Of a stretch of 64,000 nt of DNA, positions 26,138 to 64,000 are shown one piece after another. The notes beneath the pieces were generated by a model. That model was not told the DNA's origin and did not search any database. It saw only the letters and a program-made list of their open reading frames with translations. Both the position numbers and the translations under genes were made by a program. The stretch is taken from assembly GCA_034008185.1 (NCBI GenBank), contig CM067081.1, positions 152,054,258 to 152,118,257 of the forward strand, read 5' to 3'. This DNA comes from Gorsachius magnificus. Its lineage: Eukaryota > Chordata > Aves > Pelecaniformes > Ardeidae. Numbering within the stretch: the stretch's first letter is position 1; each line of letters opens with the position of its first letter.

Positions 26138-26740
26138 TCAATCCAGCCTGTCCAGGTCCCTCTGCAGAGCCCTCCTACCCTTGAGCAGATTGACACTTGT
26201 GCCCAGTTTGGTGTCATCTGCAAGCTTACTGAGGGTGCGCTCAATCCCCTTGTCCAGGTCATTGATAGAGATATTAAACAGAACTAGGCCCAGAACTGAG
26301 CCCTGGGGGACACCGCTTGTGACTGGCCACCAACTGGATTTAACTCCATTCACCACAACTCTCTTGGCTCGGCCATCCAGCCAGTTTTTTACCCAGCAAA
26401 GAGTACACCTGTCTAAGCCACGAGCTGCCAGCTTCTTCAGGAGAATGCTGTGGGAGACTGTGTCAAAGGCCTTGTTGAAGTCCAGGTAGACAACATCCAT
26501 GGCCTTTCCCTCATCCACCAGGCGGGTCACCTGGTCATGGAAGGAGATCAGGTTGGTCAGGCAGGACCTGCCTTTCATGAACCCATGCTGGCTGGGCCTG
26601 ATCCCTTGGTTGTCCTGCACATGCCTGGTGAGCACGCTCAGGATGAACTGCTCCATAATCTTCCCTGGTACCGAGTTCAGGCTGACAGGCCTGTAGTTCC
26701 CCAGGTCCTCCTTCTGGCCCTGCTTGTAGATGGGCGTCAC
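26138..26740 (-). pseudogene. CR1 ORF2 reverse-transcriptase core (broken)
   Basis: 200-codon open stretch with RT motifs in order: [47 protein letters not shown] and KLADDTKLG. It stops at LDRLD where a TGA replaces a sense codon of the family, and upstream sequence to 27298 carries several stops. Non-functional fragment of the LINE at 25344-27298. Confidence 0.93.
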
Positions 26741-29700
26741 ATTGGCAAGCCTTCAGTCAACTGGGAACCTCCCCTGTTACCCAGGACTGCTGATAAATGA
26801 TGGAGAGTGGCTTGGCAAGCTCCTCTGCCAGCTCCTTCAGTACTCTTGGGTGTATCCCATCTGGCCCCATAGACTTCTGGATGTCCAGGTGGTGTAGCAG
26901 GTCAAAGACTGCTTCCTCCTGGATTATGTGGGGTTTATTCCGCTCTCCATCCCTGTCTTCCAGCTTGAGGGGCTGAGTACCTGGGGGATAACTGGTTGAG
27001 CTATTAAAGACTGAGGCAATGAAGGCATTATCTCAGCCTTTTCTTCATCCTTGGTGGCAATGTTCCCCCTTGCATCCAATAGAGGATGGAGGTTCTCCCT
27101 GGCTCTCTTTTTGCTGTTAATGTATTTGTAAAAACTTTATTTAATACCTCTTAAAACAGTGGCCAGGTTGAGTTCTAGGTGGGCTTTTGCCTTTCTAATT
27201 TTCTCTCTATGTGACCTAACAAGATCCCTGTACTCTTCTAGAGTTGCCTGCCCCTTCTTCCAAAAGTGGTAAACTCTCCCTTTCTTCCTGAGTCATGAGA
27301 TGCTGAGGTTTTGGCGGAGGACCTCCGTCGTAAGCTACTACTTTCAAACCACAAGCTGCACGTTGGCAGCCTCTTCTAAACCAGCATTTTCCAGTCAAGG
27401 GAGAAGCTGGCGTGCTTCAGCCCAAGCTGGCTTGTGCTGCGGCTCCCTCCAGCAGTCCTGCTCCTGTGGCCAGGGGAGCAGCAGTGGCAGGTTTCTGGAG
27501 GTCCTGCCAGCTGAAGCAGCTGCTCGGTCAGTGGCGAGGCCCAAAGGCTTGCTGCGTGCCCTCCCTGTGGTGGGGGAAGAGGTGCGAGTAGAAAATCACA
27601 GCAGCAATGGCCAGGAGTAAGGTTGTCACATGTCAGCTCTGTGACTTGCAGCCTCTGCAATCTGTCTTGTGAGCAGTGGTCTGTAATTCCACCCCCGTGG
27701 TCATCAGTAACCCCTCCAGCTCCTATCTCCCTAAGGTGCCTCAGCATCGATTTTGCCACTGGTAGCCTCCAAAAACTGGGTGATTAGAGAGCAGTGGTAC
27801 TGCTAGACTGTAGACAACAGTATGAAAGCAGTGATCCAGCAGGGAGAAGGTGTAGAAGATGGTGGCTGCAGGGGGGCTTGTTTTCAGAAGCCTCAAAATG
27901 TGTTCATTTGTTCACTGTTTCTTTTTCTGTTTTCTTTTACACGACTATTTAACATTCATAGTGTATACCATGTGGACTTCTGTCAAATTAACTTTGATTT
28001 TTAAAGACCCCGCATGTTGAAGGTGGTTTTTTTTTTACTTGCTTTGCATTCCCTTCCCTCATGTTGCATAGCCATATTCCAGAATGTGCCCTCTCTGATG
28101 AAGAATGTACTGTAATCAGTGCATGTGGTGTGGAGAAACCATGATTACTTCTAAGGAAGTATTTTTTTGAGCTCAGTCTGGGGAAAAAAAAAGCCATTTG
28201 AACTCCTGTACAGTGCTTTTGGCTTTATTGGAACAGCACGAGCCGTGCATATGATGTTATTGTGCTAATACAAAATTTAGACAAATGTTGAAAGATAATT
28301 CCATTAATCGCTGACTTACTCATTTTACTAAGGCTCACAGCAGATGCGCAGGTCTGCCTGCATGGAAATGACTGTGAGATCAGAGCCCAAAGAACAAAGA
28401 TCACAGCCAGACGGGACAACAGGCTAAGGCACACTGAGTCTGCCTGCTGTAGCCAGTGTTGGCAGGATGTTTGTAGTGAAGGAATGTGAAATTCACCATT
28501 CTGTCCTTTACTTTGCGTGATGTATGCTGTACTGAGACTGTGATCAGGAGATTATTGATGTTAAATCTTATTTTATTACTATTTTAGTGTTTCCTATTAA
28601 AGGTTGGACTTTATAATCTCGAAGCAGGTAACCTATTTAAACGGGGTGGCATCTGTAGCTGGTAACATGGCAAACTGTAGCTCTTTAGTAGCAGTTACTA
28701 TAAGCTGTATTTCAGTCTAAAAATGAAAATTACTGTGGGCAAGATGCATGTTTTCTTCCAATCAGTACAACTATAAAGCTTGACAAAACATGGGAGAGGC
28801 AACATTGAATGCTTGGGTCTCGGGAATACCCACAAACCAAACCAGTGTGGTAATGTTTTATCTTAAACCAAGCAGATATGGGTATGTGTCATCTTTGAAT
28901 TGGGTTCTATCACTGGCGTGCTGCATGACCCACCTTAGTTAGAAATGAAATTATTTCAAAAGTCAAAGTTGTTTCTCCTCTTAGAATATCTTTTGTGTTG
29001 TGCACAGTTAAACTTGCTGAAGTTTGTTTTGCTTCTCTTTCTGTATTACTGCTCTGTGTGTTGTTCGAGGTGGTTCACATACTTGGTGTTAGCATACCAC
29101 AGTTTGGAAACCTCTACTCTGTAAGGTAGTGTATCGACCAAGAAGTTGAATATTTTCTAGTTCTTGGCAAGTATTGTATAGCAAGTGTTTGACCTGCCAG
29201 TTTTAAGTTCAGAACTGTTTCATCTGTTTGACTTCACCGTCAAATGCTGTGAGTGCATTTACAGGGGTAATTGAACTAAAACAGCAGTATCAATACACTC
29301 TTTGCTATCTACAATTTATACCTACTGTATTTACTTGAAGATTTATTTACTCCGTGCAATTAATGCTATGAAAGGGAGGATAATGCTTGTTTGGTAGTTC
29401 TAGGAATGTTCCCATGCAGTGAGAAATAATAGCCTTATATGCTTTACATCTTCATTATTCCTAGAAAATGGTCTACCTTTGCAAGGAAAAACCCTCCATT
29501 TTTGCATTTTGGCAGTGTATCTATCTGAACTAATCCTTTAATAGAGCCTGACCTATCCCCTACACTTTGCCAAGGTTCCACTTTTCAAAGATAATTCTAA
29601 ATCTTCTGATATTTGCCTTTTTTTTTTTTTTTGGCCAGCACCTTCTTGCAGAAAGAAAACTAATTTCTTCAGAGAGACAGCCCTCCTGACTTCAGCAAAA

Positions 29701-32700
29701 GTGGTGGTGTTTTTTTTCCCCCCCTCTTTTTATAGCATTGGGTTATCAACTGTTCGCAGTATTTCAGCAGCGGCTCACCACAATAAAGGCTGGACTAGTG
29801 TTCAACCTTTAGAGCTCATCTGCACAGAACAGAGTATCAGCATGAAGTTTTTGTACTATTCTGCAGCTGCAAAGCATTCACAACTCTATCACCACTGTGA
29901 TGGGAGAAGTGAAGATATATCAAAACACAAACGTGTAATTAACTTGATAGCATTTAATAGAATTTGGAGGAAGGTAGGTTTTTTCTTTTTGAGAGAAACT
30001 TGGACCCCAGACTACTCTGCTCCTCCATACTCCTAATTTGTAAATAGTTTGGGCTTAGTGCAGTTGTTCTTAAAACGTGTTTGGGTATGCATCAGCAGTG
30101 TAAGCCTCTGAGTAAAATGTTGGTTCTTCTCACAAGCAGGTGAAGCCTGTGAAGGGTAGGTACCAAGTTACTAGAAACTTAGTTTTGAGGGATGGTTTGG
30201 ACACAACTGTGGGCAAAGTCCATGACCTGATTTTCTAGATTTCCTGCTCAGGCCTCAACAAATCCATTGTTGTAACTGCCCGGGCAAGACGCCGCTTTCT
30301 GCCGCCTTGTTTATGCTCAGGAGGCTGCTCGCTCTTGTCTTGGCCTTGCTGCAGCTCCTGCAGTGTTTGGTGAGTTAAGTGGATGGGTTGAAGTAGTCTC
30401 TGGTAGTGTCAGTGCTGTTTAACACTGTTCTGAAGTGATCAGGAGGCTGTATAGCTAGGTTACTGTGGCTAAACCAATGCTTTGGTAGACTGTTAGCTGA
30501 ACCTCCTCAGGTGTCCAGGGATGAGTAGGAAGGGTGAAGCTTTGCATTGATCTTGCATGAAAAGATCTAGCAGTAGAACATCAAGACGGCAACCATTATG
30601 GCAGGTGTTCTTTGGACTTAACACACTAGGACTGCACAGCTATATAATTTTGAGAGACGTAATTTTGAGACTTAAATTTTCCTCCTGGCAGTCACAAGAG
30701 AACAGACCTTGGTTACACCCAGAAATGCTGCATTTCTTTCATTCAGAATGTATGATCAAGAGTGGGATCACAATGGCGGTAAAAACTAGACAGTGCTGGA
30801 ACAGTGTTGGCGCTATATGTGCTATAAGCGGGACTGAAAATAAATACAACAGAAGACCTAGTGGTGTTGAGATTGTCTTCCTGAAGCTGATGGAGGACCT
30901 AACCAATTTTAAAACCTTAGTTTAATCTTTTGTCAATAGAAATAAGCCTTTTTTTTCATGTTACTGGTATTCCAAGCTGGCTCATTATGTTTGCCTAAAC
31001 GTTCATGGCTCCAAGTTACTACTTCTTATTAGAATGCTCTGAAAAAATAGATAATCCATTGCCTAGCTTTAAACATTCTTGCAGATGAAAGTGTGTTTGC
31101 AAGCATTCTAGCTTCTCATTTCCTTGCAGGTGATAAGCAAAATAATTAAGTGCTTATCAAATTTACAGTCTTTACTTCTCTTTTCTGCTAGCTATTTATT
31201 AACTCCTCTTTCTTGCTTACATTCTTGCCTGCCCCCATTTAATTTTTTTTTTTAAATCATTCCCCACCTTTCTCTCCTCTTCAGTGTATTTAATCATCCC
31301 CAATTATAAGAGGTGGTATTAATCATGTGCTAGTGAACACGGTGACTGGCTGGTAGTATTTTGTTGTGCATTGCATTTCGTACTTCAAGTAAAATTTCTC
31401 AGTTGTCATAGTGCATAGGAATAGCAGTAGCATACAGGTGTTTCTTCATCAGGTCAGAAATAATCACAATGGAATCTGCTTCAGCCCAGTAAAAGCTTCA
31501 GGTTTTTGCAGCGTGTCTGACTTTTTGCATATGGAATGGGATTTTAAGTTGTACTTACAGGGCAACAACTGTATTTCTAAAAAGTAGACTGTGTTACTGC
31601 TTATCTAAATGGACAAAACTGAGCAGCCCTACTGAAATGCACACTGCTGGTTGTGGAGCAAATATTTGGTATTTTTGGAATGCACTGAAAATTACGTGGT
31701 TTGGGCTTTTGTTACAATATACTTGCATACAATATACTGGATACAAGTCTATGGTGAAAATTCCTATATTTCTGCCACAGTTTTCTTGTCTGTATCACCT
31801 GGAAGGCAATATCTGCCACTGGCTAGAAACCAGGGCTCAGACTTCCAGGGATGTTAAAGGATGCTTTTTATACAGAGAATTTGACTGCTCAATTCTGTAT
31901 AGAAGTATGGTGTGGCTAGACTTCCATTACCTTTTTCCATTCCGGCTTTACATGTGAAGAAAGCTGTTCATCCTGACGTGGCTGTGATTAACAGAATTTC
32001 TAGTTTGAAGGTTAAACATCTGTAGCACGTCCACCTTCAGCAAATATAGCTTCCAGAGAGGATGAATAATTCGTGTAATGGCTTATACAACAATAGTAAA
32101 TTTGAAGACATTTGTTTCCCCGCACCTCTTGTGTGCAGGGCTGTTATGCACACGAGGCCAGAGCATGTCTTGGGTCGGAATGCCTCTCGGAACTTTTGTT
32201 TTTCATAAGCAGTTGCAACAGATCCCTCTACAGAGAAGCAATCTTTACTGTTGCTTGTGTTACGGTTTTGTATTACAGTGGACGAGCTTTACAAAATGGC
32301 TTTTGCCCACTGAATGCAACTAATATTTGTTAGTCTGGTGGGGCGCACGGGATGCTGAAAACAAAATCGATTCTTAAAGCAGCCTAATGTTTTTGCATTA
32401 AAGGTTTGTTTCCCATTGTTGCTGGTTTTGCTGGACTTTGTGTTAATGCTGTGCAGGTGTAAACCAAGTAGCATCTAAGTCTGATTATCTGCTTGAGGGA
32501 CTGGGGTTGCATTTAAATGATTGCTTCAGACTGATCTAAGTAAGGGCTGCTGCTGAGAGGAGCTGTCTTGTCCCCTTCCAGCCATATTCCTGGCTGTCCC
32601 CTGGTGCCAGCAGGAGTGCTGGGCTGGCCCATGAGGTCAAACCAATCTAAATTGAACTCCAGCTTTCAACTGCATCATTTCTGCTGCTCATCTCACTGCG

Positions 32701-35149
32701 TGGCTGAGCAAGCACTGGTGCTGGCATGGGGGAAGAGTAGCCAGAAGCAGAAGTTGAAGAAGGTGGTGATGAGAAGGGTGGAGGATTGGCAGACCACAGG
32801 GCTGCCCTGTTCTCCACAGCAGCTCTGCATCTGCCTTGGCTTAAATTGATTGTGAGTGATAACCTTAAACAGGAGTAAGTGCCCCGACAAAGCTGCGTAT
32901 GTAAAATAAGTTCCTATTCTAACTCCAGCAGTATCTTGTTTTCTTAGGGAATCCTTTTGCTAAATAAGGCACCATTTTGATGAAGATTTCCAGCCTTGGC
33001 CTGAACAGTTGACAGCAGCAATGCCCCTTACTGAGCTGTGGCTGGGGAGTTGGAGGTTTTGAAGCATATCAGCTGTCAAATCTGCAGGCAAAATAGTTTT
33101 CAGAAAGCTCTAGGATTTCACACTTTCACCCTCACTGCAAAGTTATAAGAGTGAACTGAATGTAGATTGATAAAGTATGTGCAGTTGCCTACCTGACTTG
33201 CACATTGTACTGATCCTGCAGGAGTTACTTTCTCAAATTTGTTTCTGAATTGAGGATTCCCCAGCTGGAGTGTAAACTGCTGCAGTATGGTGTGGGATTC
33301 TGTAGGAGAGGGAAATTCAGCCTGTTGGCTCCTTGATGGAGACAAGGAAGACTTGCTGGTACGACCCCCTCTACCATCACCCTGGCCTGTCTAAGAGCTT
33401 TCAGTACTTCCACCTCCATAGGAAAGACAGAAATGGTGCTTAGGGTACCTTCATTGAGGTCTGGTGTGGGACAGAGCTCCCACTGCTGTAGTACAATACA
33501 ACCTTTTGTGTACGGAGCGATACCCAAGGAAACAGAGCTGAGGAATGTCTGCCTACAATCACAAATGTCTGAGAAGCTTCCATACGTGGTGGGCCTCATT
33601 AGATTATCCACATTGTTCTGGGACCAGCCACCTTTATGTTCTTGGGAGATTCCTTGCTAATTGAATGAAATGGAAGAGCGAAAGATGCCATGTTGCAGCT
33701 GCGGGTGTCTTGTATGTGTTGTGATCCGAGTACTGGTGCTTTGGTGGTGTGGATTGTTGATCTCCCCATGGACCCCTGGAAGTCTCAATGTTTGTAGAGG
33801 CAGCTTCTTGGTGTAGGGTTACTTCAGTGTTTAAAAGGAAACAAAGCATAAATACTTGAAAATATTGTTGGAATCCACAAAACGTTGAAGAATCTTTAAG
33901 CAGAGCTGAGCAATGGCTATGGCATCTCTTTCAATTGCCATTCTAAGAGCAGGCTTGGCTCTTGCTAGGAATGGTGTGATACAATGAATTTTGCCATGGG
34001 AGAGGGAGATGGATTAGATCAGACAGTCCAGAATCTGCAGACCAGTTGTAGCTCAGAAGACATCAGAGAATCACCTTATGAAATGGTTAAGTGGGTTTGG
34101 GAAATGCCTTTTTTTATTTCTTTTTTTTTAAACATGCAAAGAAAACCCCACTTATGATTGCATTTCTACTAGTACAAGCAAGCAAAGGTAAAATGATGGA
34201 AAGTAATAACAATAAATTGAAGTGTCCGAACTCTACCCTAATTATTCTATTGAAAATGAAGAATTATGACAACACTGCAATAAATGATAAATGGGTTTTC
34301 CTGCTTTCCCTTGCTCTTCCCCACAAAAAGATTGTGGTTTTTTTGGATTCAGAGATGAATGAATATTGACCTAAGTGAGATCTCAAGGTTCTTCATATTC
34401 TTATTTCAAGTTTGTTTGTGTTCACAGAACCAATTGCTTTCGCACCCCAAAACAAAACTGCATGGTTTAGGCTTGTGTAATCACATTCTAATGTGTGCTT
34501 TTATTAGTTTATGTTGTTGGAATGTTTTGCTTTGTATTTTCTTCCAGATTTCTTACCAATAGCAGCATATTGATCCTCTTAATCAGAATAAATTCCATTC
34601 CGCTAGGAAGAAATGGAATAGAAGAGCCAGCTGGCTTTGTGCTTTGCTATTTTATTTTTTTTTCTTCTTTAATACTTACAATAGGAGCCCTTTCCTACAA
34701 AAAAGTTACAATACATTTAGCTAATTTTTGGATGCTACCTTCCGTAATAAAATAAACTTTTTGAATGTATAGCATTTTGTGAACACTTTGAATACAGAAA
34801 TAGAATGGCTGAACAAAAATGTTGTTTTTTCTGTAGTTCTTCCGTTGAACAAGCACACTGACAATTCAGGTAGGAAAAAGTCTGATAGAGACTTGTAATC
34901 TTTCTATAGAAGAGCTTAGACTAGTCACGGGGGAAGCCTTTTTTTTTATATCCAGCTTTTCAAGGTTTAAACATAAACTTCAATGAAAGGCAAACTGTGT
35001 TTTTTAGGATGAGACGCTCTTAAAGGGAAGACAAATATTCTGAATTTCTCTGTAGAGAAGTGTTAGCACTTAAATGTATTTATAGTCGCTCTACCTTATG
35101 TTTAATACTGTTTCTAACTGTTGGGTTTTTGTATGTACTTGCTTTTCAG

Positions 35150-64000
<28,851 letters not shown>

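Larger units (their letters stand above)
25344..27298 (-). mobile_element. CR1 LINE retrotransposon, 5'-truncated, antisense to FGD4
   Basis: About 1.95 kb. Read on the minus strand it has the CR1 3' tail (ATTCTATGATTCTATC type, 25344-25362). Upstream is a decayed ORF2 with reverse transcriptase (26138-26740: [48 protein letters not shown]) and the C-terminal region (25429-25986: [36 protein letters not shown]). The catalytic YxDD-type box survives as LADD, where family members usually have FADD. The endonuclease part is missing and the 5' break is near 27298. Stop codons and frameshifts at 26000-26140 and 26740-27250 show it cannot be active. + strand ORFs across the element are shadows. Confidence 0.95.
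19149..35149 (+). other. Candidate FGD4 first intron / upstream region
   Basis: No convincing coding exon besides the LINE relics. It holds a perfect 17-bp hairpin at 21577-21617, an AT-rich tandem repeat at 24171-24228, T-runs at 23156 and 23846, the antisense CR1 LINE at 25344-27298, and a GC-richer flank at 27300-27620 that I cannot identify. A short CpG-containing stretch lies at about 23330-23470. Whether this is intronic depends on the candidate start exon at 19133. Confidence 0.5.

Noticed and set aside
26100..26800. + strand ORFs of 116-129 codons
   Set aside because: Complementary-strand shadows of the CR1 reverse transcriptase.
29736..29973. Exon-like + strand segment with pyrimidine-tract acceptor and GTAGGT donor, open for 79 codons
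   Set aside because: It ends in phase 0, while the next FGD4 exon (35150) needs phase 1. Joining them gives an early stop, and the translation resembles no FGD or other protein I know.

Overview
The window looks like vertebrate, almost certainly avian, nuclear DNA. A 2-kb chicken-repeat-1 (CR1) LINE copy lies at about 25344-27298, and two further CR1 3' tails lie elsewhere. Coding exons are short and widely spaced, introns are AT-rich, and there is no operon-like packing. The species cannot be fixed from the sequence alone.

One gene is clearly supported: FGD4 (frabin) on the + strand, a Cdc42 guanine-nucleotide exchange factor that binds F-actin. Ten exons are located with GT/AG junctions that keep one continuous reading frame: 35150-35314, 42528-42708, 44899-45385, 52408-52497, 54485-54630, 59246-59402, 60443-60581, 61541-61584, 62211-62357 and 63631-63803. 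Together they give 1729 nt. They encode an N-terminal extension, the usual start (ATG at 42617), the F-actin-binding region, the whole Dbl-homology (DH) domain and most of the first pleckstrin-homology (PH) domain. The gene runs off the right edge, so the rest of PH1, the FYVE domain and PH2 lie outside the window. A possible first coding exon (ATG at 19133, donor at 19149) has the right phase to join the exon at 35150, but this is only inferred.

Layout: 1-19 kb is 5' flank or far-upstream intron with no supportable gene, and carries CR1 tails near 8.7 and 11.3 kb. 19-35 kb is candidate first intron, with a perfect short hairpin at 21577-21617, an AT-rich 25-bp tandem repeat at 24171 and the antisense CR1 LINE. 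35-64 kb is the exon-bearing part of FGD4, whose introns hold a MIR-like SINE fossil, two short tandem duplications and an unexplained antisense coding-like stretch near 48.0-48.6 kb.

The most notable coding observation is that the 44-nt exon at 61541 lacks five residues found in the last DH helix of mammalian FGD-family proteins. No new multigene system, RNA gene or CRISPR array was found.
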